This document shows, one piece after another, positions 54,211 to 64,000 of a stretch of 64,000 nucleotides of DNA. The DNA is taken from NCBI GenBank assembly GCA_963978895.1, contig OZ022238.1:10290589-10354588 (forward strand), given 5' to 3'. This stretch comes from Erpobdella octoculata. Taxonomy: Eukaryota; Annelida; Clitellata; Hirudinida; Erpobdellidae. Numbering within the stretch: position 1 is the first letter of the stretch; the number at the start of each line of letters is the position of its first letter. Position numbers and translations under genes: made by a program. Below the pieces are notes generated by a model. That model searched no databases. It saw nothing but the letters and a program-made list of their open reading frames with translations, and was not told the DNA's origin.

Positions 54211-55323
54211 TTGGTAATCCTCTAGTATAGCGTCCTAAACCGATTTCGATGAAAAATGGCCGGTTTTTTCACGTAAATGATATTTAAAACATAAATAAAG
54301 AAAATAAAGACTAATTACAACATAAATAACTAAAAAAACCCAAAATTATATCACTTTAAAACATTTAAAAAATACTCCCGAAGTTAACGTAGTTCCCGAT
54401 GAAGATCTATTTGTCAATAGCGATAGAAGTGAACAATCGGAATAAAAAAAATAAAAATTAAAGACATTTAAAATAAAAAATAGAAAATTTAGGAAAAGAA
54501 ATAAAAAAAATTATGGAAGTAAAAAAATTGAAAAATAATAGTTTGCTTTAGAAGTACGAGTTGCGTAAGCCGCTGCATGTCTAAAACTGTTTCTTTAAAT
54601 TTTTGCCTTAAGAAAAATGAAAAAACATTGAAAACAATAAATTAGCAACAGAACACCAAGAAAAAATAAAATAATATAAAAGTAAATGTACTTGGCTGTC
54701 TTTGCGTTTTTGGTACGATTTCGATCATATTTCTTGGAGCAGAAATTCTGAGTTTTAGAGGTCATGTGGCTAGCAGAACCGTTTGGAGAGCGAAAGAGCG
54801 AGCAAGAAAGCGACCAGGAAGAGAAGAGCAAGCGGGAATGCGATCAGGAGCGGGAAGGCGATCGGGAGCGGGAAAGCGATCTGGAGTGGGAAAGCGATCG
54901 GGAGCGGGAAAGCAAGCGGGAAGGAAACGGGGGCAAAAAAAAATGATGGGAAAACCCCGGCAACGCTGGATCCCCCACTAGTCATCGATAAATTTCCACT
55001 CAGCGCTCTGATTTTTTAAAATTTAAAATGCATATTAAATAATTAAAAATTTATAGAACTTTTTAAAATGTATTTATTATTTTATTATGTTATTTTATTT
55101 TAATATTAACTCTTTCTTGCTTTTCATTCCTTGAATTGTATTACTCCGCGTGTCAACACTGCCTTTGGATATTTTTGCTTAAAGTCGGTTCTTAGTAAGT
55201 ATTTCTGTAAAATACTTGTTCGTAATATGTTTTGATAATGTTCTATGGTTATTCTATTAAACAGTTTTTTAAACCGTTTTTTCATCGAAATCGGTTCAGG
55301 ACGCTATACTAGAGGATTACCAA
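54211..55323. mobile_element. TIR element carrying a Helitron end, copy 1
   Basis: ~46-bp TIRs starting TTGGTAATCCTCTAGTATAG, with one mismatch. Inside, 54768-54981 is a Helitron 3' segment (GCGGGAA minisatellite, CCCCGGCAACGCTGG, CTAG). No transposase. Confidence 0.75.
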
Positions 55324-55602
55324 AAATTTTATCGACTAAAACGTCAGACAGTATACAAATTTTCCCGGCTAAACGAAATACCATTTTGAAATGGCAGCTC
55401 CACTTTTTTATCTTTAGGACTGACAGTGTTAATTGCATAATAACTTTTATTACATGTTTGCCTGCACTTATTTTATCAACAGTGTACCCCGCTGACCACC
55501 ACATTATGCGAAATTGCTAACATACATACATACATACAGACAGACATAAGAAATTATGTATGTTGGTTTTATCCAAAGTGAGTTAATTTACTGGTTAAAA
55601 TA

Positions 55603-56657
55603 TGGGTAATTTCCTAGAATAGCGTCCTGGACCGATTTCGATGAAAAATGGCCGGTTTTTTAACGTAAATAATATTTAAAACATAAATAAAAACTAATTA
55701 CAACATAAATAACTAAAAAAACAAAAAATTATAGCACTTTAAAACATTTAAAAATTGCTCCCGAAGCTAATGTGGTTCCCGATAAAGATCTATTTGTCAA
55801 TAGCGATAGAATAAAGAAAATAAAAATTAAACACATTTCAAATAGAAATAGACAATTTAGGAAAAGAAATAAAAATAGAAATTATGGAAGTAAAAAATTG
55901 AAAAATAATAGTTTGCTTTAGAATTACGAGTTGCATAACCTGCTCCATGTCTAAAACAGTTTCGTTAAATGTGGCAGTTTTGTCAATATGCCATAAGACA
56001 AATAAAAAACATTAAGAGCAATGAATTAGCAACAAAACACCAAGACAAAATAAAATAATATCAAAGTAAAAGTGGCTGGTTGTCTTTGTTACGGTTTCGA
56101 CCATATATCTTGGAGCAGAAATTTTGAATTTTAGAGGTCATGATGGCTACCAGAATCGTGTGGAGAGCGAAAGAGGGAGCGAGAAAGAGACCAGGAAGAG
56201 GAGAGCAAGCGGGAAAGCGATTGGGAGCGGAAAAGTGACTGGAAGTGGGGAAGGCGACCGGTAGCGTGAGAGCAAGCGGGGAAGGAAACGGGAGCGAGAG
56301 AAAAACGATATAAAAACCCCGGGCAACGCTGGTACCTCGCTAGTCATAGATAAATTTCCGCTCAGCACTCTGATTTGTTTAAATTTAAAATGCATATAAA
56401 ATAATTTATCTTTAACATTTTAAAATTTATTTTTTATTTTATCTCTTCCTTACTTTTCATTCCTTGAATTATGTTATTCCGCGTATCAACATTGCCTTTG
56501 GATATTTTTGCTTAAAGTCGGTTTTTAGTGAGTTTTTCTGTAAGAAACTTTTTCGTAGTATGTTCTGATAATGTTCTGTGCCTAATCTATTAAACCATTT
56601 TTTAAACCGTGTGTTTCATAGAAATCGGTCCGGGACGCTATACTAGAAGATTAACAA
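55603..56657. mobile_element. TIR element carrying a Helitron end, copy 2
   Basis: Same TIRs (more diverged), same interior (ACATAAATAACTAAAAAAAC; TAGCGATAGA), and the Helitron segment at 56141-56343 at the same internal site with the same flanks on both sides (GAGCAGAAATT; CGATAAATTTCC/AGATAAATTTCC). Confidence 0.75.
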
Positions 56658-57049
56658 AATTTAAATATCAAGAATGTCTAGTAAAATAAACTTCAATATA
56701 CCCACCTATTAGAACCTAAGTAAAGACTAAACAAAGTGCATTTTAGCTGAAGTCTGAATATTTCCTAACAACTTTGGCCAAAGCCAAATATTCGCACTGG
56801 GAAAAATTTATCAAACATGTCAAAACACTAAAGTTTAGTGTTTTGACATGTTTGTTAAACGAGACATTGAAAAAATCGAATAAACCAATTATTATTACTA
56901 AAATACAACAATGTGGATGCATTCAGATATAAATTGTATTTTTATTCATAACTTTTATTATGTTAAAACAATAATTATGTTGGAGTTATTCCTATGTTTT
57001 AATCCTTGCTGCTATGCTATAATTGTAAAAATAACCTAGATAATTTGGA

Positions 57050-57212
57050 ACTCCACCTTGTTTTTTGCAAGCCAGTCCCAAGCCTGGAGAAAGGAGGAGG
57101 GAAAAGTTAAGGGGATCAAACTTTGATGCATGACTAGAAGTACTTAAGTGGGAAGCACTTACCATCATTTCAGTCTTAAAACACCTGGTGTAAAGGACTA
57201 TAAACTATTATG
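57050..57212 (+). repeat. SINE-like retroposon
   Basis: GCCAGTCCCAAGCCTGGAGA ... GTAAAGGACTATAAACTATT, 80 bp before the first IRE1 exon seen. Confidence 0.6.
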
Positions 57213-57295
57213 AATGAATAGATAATTTGGGTTGATAATAGTTTTTGGTAAAAGTTATTTAATTTGTATTAAATACGAATAAATTTGATTGACAG

Positions 57296-60200
57296 AAAGA
57301 ATCGACACTACCAACCCGACAGTATCTCGGCGACTCTTTGCTTTTCGTCTCGGCTCTCGACGGAACACTACATGCAGTCAACGGAAGGACTGGTAGCTTG
57401 ATATGGAATATCAAAGAAGGTGTTTTTCTTATATATCTGTATTTTTAAAAACAAAGAATTTACTGTTTTTATTAATGTTTGTAGCAGTATTATCTAGATT
57501 GAGAATTTCATTTTATGTTTTTAGAAAATCAGAGCAGTTTTATTATTTTTGTTTTTTTTCTTTGTAATTTTGTTTTCAAGTTGTTCTAGTCTGTCAGAGT
57601 GTGAAAGTTTAATTTAAAAGTTACTATCGAACAGTTTTATTCTGGTTTGAATATGTATCATCTTTCATTTATAAATTTGCATGTGTAAGAAGGAAATAGT
57701 TATGAATAATAATAAATTTTTACTCAAACAATTGAATTGATTTTATTTTTTTATTACAACATAAGCATGTGTTAAGTTATTACTTCATGGAGAAATTCAG
57801 AAATATAGTAAACAGATAAATACAACAAGGCATTCCAAACAGCATCACTTAACTTTTTTACTCCAAAAGTCATTTAAAACAATTTTATGATAGAATAACT
57901 ATTCCTGACTAGCCCCTAGTAGCAATCTATTCCACTCTTGTACTACTTTATCACCGATGAAATCTTTTCTAAAATTGTTAACAATTCAATTTTTAACACT
58001 GTCGTGGCAGTTGGTCAAAGATGGAAAAACCAAATATCTCAAATCTCTAACCTATAGATCAAACATTAAAATCAAATACAATTATCTTAAATACCAGTGT
58101 AGGAAGTTTCTTTTTTAATTTTTATTTTAATTTTACTTCACTTAATTTTAATTTTACTTCACTTAATTTTAATTTTATTCCTTAACAAGTTAGCTACAAT
58201 TTTTTGTCTTTTTCTGCACTTTTACAAAAAAGTTTATTTAAACGTAAACTTCAGAGCTACAACTGTTGTATTTTAATGCATGTAAAGCTTGCACTTCTCA
58301 CATTGGATGAGATTTTATAAACTGCCAATTGTCCTGTGTGTGTTGAACAGTTTATTTTTAATCTTGATGCCGGAATAAACTTTTAATTCACAATCCAGGT
58401 GGTATGAGTGCATGCACTCTTTTCATCTGCTTGCTGGTACATTTGATAAACATTTATATATAATTAATTCATACCATGAGTTCATAGAATTAATTAAAAG
58501 TTTTTAATTATTGTGTTCAAAAGAGTTTTTTTTATTTTTTACACCAGATCCGGTACTAAGGATGCCGATAAACAATGAGAGAGGGTAGGTATCTAGATGT
58601 CTACCATTATCACAGCTTCAACCTCAATATCATCAACGATTAAATTATTATTTTATAAAGCTTTCATCATCATCATCATCTTCATTAAAATTTAATGTTT
58701 GAATGTTGTATCATATAAATAAAATAAAAAGTGAATAAATTCAAATAATTTCAGGACGATATTTTTCGCCAGTCCTGTTGATGGTTCGCTGTATACTTTC
58801 AAAGTTGGTCTGGAAGGTTTGAAAAAACTTCCATTCACCATCCCCGATCTGGTTACCGTGACACCCTGCAAGAGCCATGACGGCCTACTCTACACAGGTG
58901 ACTTGATCGGTTGATTTTTCAATAGGCTTGTTGACAGATTCGTAGATTGGTATTTAATGAACTGAATGAATGAGGATTTGTAACAGCAGTTTAAATTTAA
59001 TTTAATGTTTCTGTTACCTGTTGATTCTTTTGAAATCATTAGTCATTGCAATTAACACCTGCTTTTTTCACCTGTCCAGAAAGATAATAAAGGTGGTTGT
59101 GGATATAATGATGTTAATTTGTAAAGGCTGGGATTATTTGTTTTTCTGTTAATATTTTTGAATTATGTTTGAAAATGAGTGGAAAAAAACAGTTAGGTCA
59201 TTTTAAGATCCATGCAAATCTTTTAAATTATTTATTTAATGTCTTTTATTATATATACAACAGGCATATGTGCAAAAACGTTTTTAGGGATCTCTGATGA
59301 CACAATATTAGAGTTTCACTATTTGAAACTATTCGCTTGTTTTAATTAAAAAAAAATTATGGATACGCTGCTTGATTTGATAAGTTGTTTTAAAATGCTA
59401 AGGAAATTAAGCAATAAAGACTGCCTTTCAAGGAAAAATCTTTTTGAAAGTGAGGTGCAAAGACAGCAATCACGTTTCTACATGTCAAAACCTAATCATC
59501 TGCACTTTTTCGCTCCAAATGTCCAAACCACCTCAGTCTTCCATGCCTCACCACATCAGCCACACAAGGACATGCAGAAAGCTATACAAATCCACGCTGC
59601 GTACACGATCATTCAACTACACATCACACATCCATCTATCTAACCGTCATACACTCAGCTCTTTCTTAGCTTCATAGATTCTCCACCTTCATAGACCATG
59701 TTTCAGTGCCATAAACAAGGACACTTTGGACACAAGCCCTATACACCTTTCCTTTCACATGAAAGGATGCACCACAGGTAGTCGAGATAGGAGATAACTC
59801 TTTGAACTTAGCTCAGGCAGAACACACTCTAGCTATCACTGCTTCTTCTACACCTCCTCCTGCACCTAGGTAACAGAACTTGATTACACACTCCACCTTT
59901 ATGCCTTGCTCAACCTCACCCAACAACTAATACAGAGCAGAACCACCAGCCACACAACTCTTACAACAGAAGCCAACAAGATTTTTCAAACTACCCAAAA
60001 TGCCACTGCACCTTTTATGGACCCAACTCTTACAATCCACACAACAAATAGAGTTGGAGCCAACATCTTTTCTGCATACACTGCATGGCCATTTACCAGA
60101 CTTTTCCACCTGTCCCATTTGGCTCAAAAGCTCATGATTTTCATCTTACTCGCATTCACTCTGAGGCCTTTCGCATCCATACCAATTTTCCAAATCCTTA

Positions 60201-62224
60201 ACTTTTCCAACAGAGAATCTTCTGTCTCAGCTAATAATAATACTCTATCAAATGACTTTTCAAGATCAACAAAGGCCATCCACAGATCTTTGTTCTTCGC
60301 AAGATACTTTTCCTGCAGCTGACGAACTATGAAAATAGCATCAGTAGTTCCTTTCCCCATCATGAAACCAAACTGCATATCATTAATTTTCACAATCTTC
60401 CTTACTCTTTTTTCAATCACCCTCTCTAAAACTTTCATTGCATGTTCTAATAGTTTTATGCCCCTGTATGAGCCACGCTAATGCATCGCCTTTTCCCTTG
60501 TAAACATTCACCATCCAGCTCTTATTCCAGTTACAGGGGTTTTTATTATCCTTCAATACTGCATTACACACATCAGTTATCCACACTCTACTAACCATAT
60601 TACAATTCTTCAGGTTACAAGAAGGACAGTTGGATTTTGGTTGACTTAATTACTGGACATAGGCAGCATGTGTTGACCCATGAGGGGACTCAGGAAACAT
60701 GTCCCTCGAACACGCCCACAACCATTTTCATTGGACGGACGGGTTGGTTTTTTTTTCAAGCCTGCCAATAAGCTTATGAATGATAATAATGTTAATCGAT
60801 AAAACAATTATGTTTAAGTTTGTGTTTATTGATTGTTTGCAAATTGATTGAATTTGATGTTTTAGAGTACTCTGTAGCCATGTTCGATGGGACTTCGAGA
60901 CAAATCAGGTTTCTTAACAATTATTAATATCAACAGCTTATTCACAGCTAATGACAGCTAACTAATTAAATCTTTATTTATGTGGTTAATTTAAAAATTG
61001 CAAAAAAATGATATTCTCATTTCCATTTTTAAATGCCGGCTATATTATGCTATGGTTTAAAAGTTTTTTTAATGATTTGAATGAGGCAATTTAACAACTA
61101 CTATGCAATGCAGGGTACCCTTGCCATACTTTTACGAAGCAGTTATTTGTTAAAATAATAAAAAAATGTATTGCATATATTGCTTGATCAATTTGTACTA
61201 ATATAATTATATTTAATTTTATAAATTACAGAAATGAGAATTAATAAATAATTAATTGACTTCAATACACATCATACTGCAGCTGGAATGTCACCTTCAT
61301 TGATTACTCATCACACTTGTCACTCAAACAGTCGCATGACTCCAACATCAAACATTTTGCTTCAAGTTCTGATGGTTCTCTGGTTACCATGGATGCCAAC
61401 ACTGGTGGGTGCACGAAATATGATTATGACTATGGATGCAATTTTTGTGCCAATGGATGTGGTGATGATGATGAATTTTAATGTGACAATATATCACATA
61501 TGATTTTAAGTTACCTGAAATAATGATTTAAGTAAGATTTATGATCATTTTAATTGTTTTTGATAATGTCGGCCATTATAATGTTTATATTGGTTAGTTT
61601 GATGATGAAGGAGATGTAGACCACAGTCATTATAATTGTTATAGGTCGGATCTTGTGGTCAAGGAAGTTCGAAAGTCCAGTAGTTGGTATTTACTCACTC
61701 AATGGTGACCGGGCTTTAGAACGACACTCATTTATTTCTATTGGCCACGAAACTCTTGCCCACCTATCAGAGAAGGGATTAGTTGGATCTGAGTGGGCTG
61801 ACAAGTTTTCATTAGCTGAAAGATTCAAGGAAAGTTTCCTGTTGGTTGATGATAACTTTTGAATTTGTTTTTTTGGTGATAATGATGATGATGATCTTAT
61901 TTAATTAATTATTTATGATGAATCAAGGCCAACCCTGTACATCGGAGAGTACAGATCATCATCTTACGCTCTTCTCTCATTTGTCGATGCTTCTTCTGTT
62001 ATTGTTGCGGTGAGAGCTTACAATTACAATTGATTGCAATGTAATCATCGTCGGTCGTTGTCACATCGGACGAATAAATTTGCAGCCGAAGAATTTCGGT
62101 CGGCCACTCCTTGAAGGACCGAAGTCTACTCCTGCTGTGATTGGCTCGCTCGACAGTGATGCAAAACAGTCTATCGAAAAAGACGTTGAACTGGTTAACA
62201 AAACCGATGAAGTGTTTTTAATTG
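57296..62224 (+). CDS. ERN1: IRE1 luminal stress-sensing domain (9 exons)
   Basis: Beta-propeller-like repeats: [140 protein letters not shown] (first residue written as R; with the splice used it is L) and FGRPLLEGP. Exon borders are standard GT-AG. The exon at 60614 uses a branch site that appears to come from a LINE. Confidence 0.9.
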
Positions 62225-63578
62225 GTTAGCAGATTTTTATTGATATTTCAACAGAACGATTTTTATTCTTTAAAGCATGTTTCGTATTTGTTGGCTTGTT
62301 TTGTGACTTATCTAATATGCTTCTATCAAGGCCACCATGAAGTTCCTGACGTGCTGACCAATGAGGGTGCAGCTAGAGTCCCAACCAAGTTACTCGAGTA
62401 CAAGGCTCTACCAATCTCATTCGACACGATTTCAAACTCGTCCGCAGCTTCTCGGCTATCGTCAGATTTGATCAACATCAGAAACGAATCGAATCACATT
62501 TACGTCATTCAGAAGAGTCACGATTGGACGGCTGCCTTTTCAACGTTGATTATGAGTTTAATCATTCTTGTTATTGGTTACTTCTACATGAAGAAAACAC
62601 ACGAGGTTCGTAAAGCGCTGCTTTGCATGTTCTTATTTTAATGTGTTGAGGCTGTGAGAATATAAACGTTACTTTACTTAAAGACCGATTGCAAAATTAT
62701 GAATGTATATATTATTTGGTTTTAACAATAATTTAAATTTTTATTTTTATTTTTTTGTATTATTCATTCTCAGAAAGCACATACAGTACATGCAGAGAAA
62801 CTGGGAGAAGGTTGTTTATTAGTTATAACATTATAATCAGTTGTTATTTATGATGTTATAGATGTTGTAACTTTTTGGAGATTTATCTGGTTAGCTTTGA
62901 AATACAATTAAATCCTCAATCATAACAGGAACATTCAGGGTAGGAAAAATTGAATACAACATCAATGACATTCTTGGACAAGGATGTCAGGGAACTCTTG
63001 TTTTTCGGTTTGTCAAATTAGTTATTTTTACGCGCCCTTTAAGCAGCTTATGCTGCACACAGCGCTATACAAATTGTCTTTTTTCATAGCTTTTGTCTGT
63101 TGTTGAATTTTGTAATCATTTTTTTGCCAGCTTTACGGCTGGTTGGAGCTCTCAAACTTTTGATCTAAACATAAATTGGTTGACAGCATATTATTTATTC
63201 ATGTTCTTTTTCTTTAGGAAAATATATCTATAAAAAAATCTTTTACAAATGTATGCAAAGATATCAAGCACATTTTTTTATTTGCAAATTTCTTTTATAT
63301 TTCAAAACAATTTGTTATCTTGTTTTTTTTTTAATTTTATTTGTTTTTAATTTCACTCATGTATCAAAAGTAAATAACCTAAAGGTTTTCTATTTTTTAA
63401 CACCATTGATTGAAAACAAAAGTTTTTTTTGTGTGTTTTTTTCTTCAGTGGGAAGTTCGAAGGTCGTGAGGTTGCAGTGAAGAGATTGCTTTCAAATCTT
63501 GCTGAGATAGCAAACAGGGAGGTAAACTTGCTTCAAATTTCTGACAACCACACGAATGTCGTCAGATATTTTGCAATG
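57296..63578 (+). CDS. ERN1: IRE1, ER stress sensor kinase/endoribonuclease (partial)
   Basis: Thirteen exons with matching phases: 57296-57419, 58548-58584, 58755-58897, 60614-60742, 60866-60908, 61283-61404, 61645-61840, 61928-62009, 62086-62224, 62331-62605, 62774-62810, 62929-63007, 63449-63578. The gene continues past the window. IRE1 senses unfolded protein in the ER lumen, oligomerises, trans-phosphorylates and uses its RNase domain to splice XBP1/HAC1 mRNA. Signature text: [41 protein letters not shown], and later kinase motifs. The signal-peptide exon was not identified with confidence; a weak candidate is ATG 56977-57024 (MLELFLCFNPCC), ending in phase 0 as needed. The rest of the kinase and the RNase domain lie beyond 64000. 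Confidence 0.93.
57420..58547. other. IRE1 intron
   Basis: AT-rich; triple ATTTTAATTTTACTTCACTTA repeat near 58120-58180. No other feature. Confidence 0.6.
59345..60610 (-). pseudogene. RTE-like LINE remnant in an IRE1 intron
   Basis: Minus-strand order: [87 protein letters not shown], then directly [13 protein letters not shown]: the RT core between, with the YADD site, is deleted. A Cys/His finger ([15 protein letters not shown] ... WVHKRCSG) and a C-terminal region follow to ~59440. The insertion reaches to within a few bases of IRE1 exon 60614. Confidence 0.75.
62331..62810 (+). CDS. ERN1: IRE1 juxtamembrane, transmembrane and linker exons
   Basis: 62331-62605 starts GHHEVPDVL, has a long polar spacer, then [17 protein letters not shown] as the membrane helix and MKKTHE on the cytosolic side. 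62774-62810 is a short linker exon ([12 protein letters not shown]). Confidence 0.85.
62929..63578 (+). CDS. ERN1: IRE1 kinase N-lobe (2 exons)
   Basis: [20 protein letters not shown] is the ATP-binding loop (GxGxxG with the third Gly kept). After the intron [10 protein letters not shown] carries the ATP-anchoring Lys, NREVNLL the helix-C Glu, and NVVRYFAM the hinge-proximal strand. All catalytic residues visible in this part are intact. Confidence 0.92.
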
Positions 63579-64000
63579 GTTAGTTGTATGATTTTCTAAC
63601 TTTTAAAACATCAACATCCTGTGATACTTTTTCTGTAACTATATAAACTATAGTTTATATTGTTGTAAAAAATCACATTTTATATAATTTAGTTTCAATG
63701 ACATTAATTCTTTTATGTGTTTTATGTGGATGGGCAGTATTTGCTTGCACGATGTTGTCATAGTAACTAGTATTTGACATTTGAGTATGTTGACCAATCA
63801 TTTCTTCTTCTTTCTCATCTTCTGTTCTTTTGCACACATTGGTTTTTATTTTGTTTATTAGAGACAGCCTTGAGTATGCTGTTTTAGTGTTTTTTTAATT
63901 ATATGTTTTTGGTTGTTTTTACTTTCAAAATCTCAAAACATGTGGTTTGTTCAAACAGTCTAGTTTATAAACAGATCACTAAGATATATGAAACGTGAAG
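63579..64000. other. IRE1 intron to window end
   Basis: Starts GTTAGT after the last exon seen. No coding match found. Confidence 0.6.

Noticed and set aside
54211..56657. Two IRE1-upstream duplicated genes
   Set aside because: The duplicated kilobase has terminal inverted repeats and no coding frame; it is a transposon.
59927..60127. PHD-like finger ORF as a host gene
   Set aside because: It sits in order inside RTE-like LINE coding sequence on the same strand.

Overview
The window is eukaryotic, AT-rich and intron-rich DNA from an invertebrate animal. Evidence for this is the split genes with GT-AG (and one GC-AG) introns, metazoan IRE1, immunoglobulin-fold receptor genes, and a dense load of hAT, Helitron, CR1/RTE-type LINE, SINE and Ty3/Gypsy elements with very long microsatellites. 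I cannot name the species. A mollusc, another lophotrochozoan, a cnidarian or a tunicate would all fit. No rRNA or tRNA gene, CRISPR array or bacterial-style operon was seen.

Host genes. (1) At 4067-5022 (+) lies the 3' end of a receptor gene: one transmembrane exon and three cytoplasmic exons with tyrosine motifs in ITAM-like spacing. Its upstream exons were not found. (2) At 12764-24040 (+) is an Ig-family gene ('gene A'): a signal-peptide exon, then three Ig-like domain exons, all phase 1. Its first intron is 8.3 kb and full of transposons. (3) At 46399-41361 (-) is a paralogue ('gene B') with the same exon plan: signal peptide, three Ig-like exons, and a probable last exon with a C-terminal hydrophobic tail. 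Genes A and B are convergent. (4) From 57296 to beyond the window end (+) runs the unfolded-protein-response sensor IRE1 (ERN1). Its luminal domain, membrane segment and start of the kinase are split over 13 recognisable exons.

Mobile DNA by region. 1-2820: a young LTR element carrying Gag-protease only. 8.4-10.3 kb: hAT relics. 10.4-13.1 kb: a Helitron cluster. 13.5-21.0 kb: three LINE copies, an hAT fragment and a rearranged SINE. 24.1-29.6 kb: Helitrons, a LINE, a Helitron RepHel pseudogene and a Tigger relic. 30.2-32.75 kb: an hAT relic. 33.2-37.3 kb: minisatellite, (TA)n, SINE-like repeats and a long (CATA)n. 37.3-40.6 kb: an hAT inserted in an hAT. 41.7-51.9 kb: microsatellites and small repeats between and around gene B exons, including a complete Helitron in gene B intron 1. 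51.9-53.1 kb: a LINE split by a GTAC-rich insertion. 54.2-56.7 kb: two copies of a TIR element that already contained a Helitron end. 59.3-60.6 kb: an RTE-like LINE in an IRE1 intron, reaching almost to the splice acceptor.

The three receptor-type genes look like part of a small Ig-receptor cluster whose members differ at the 3' end. All exon calls are hand-made from splice phase and reading frame. All domain names rest on motif recognition, not on database search.
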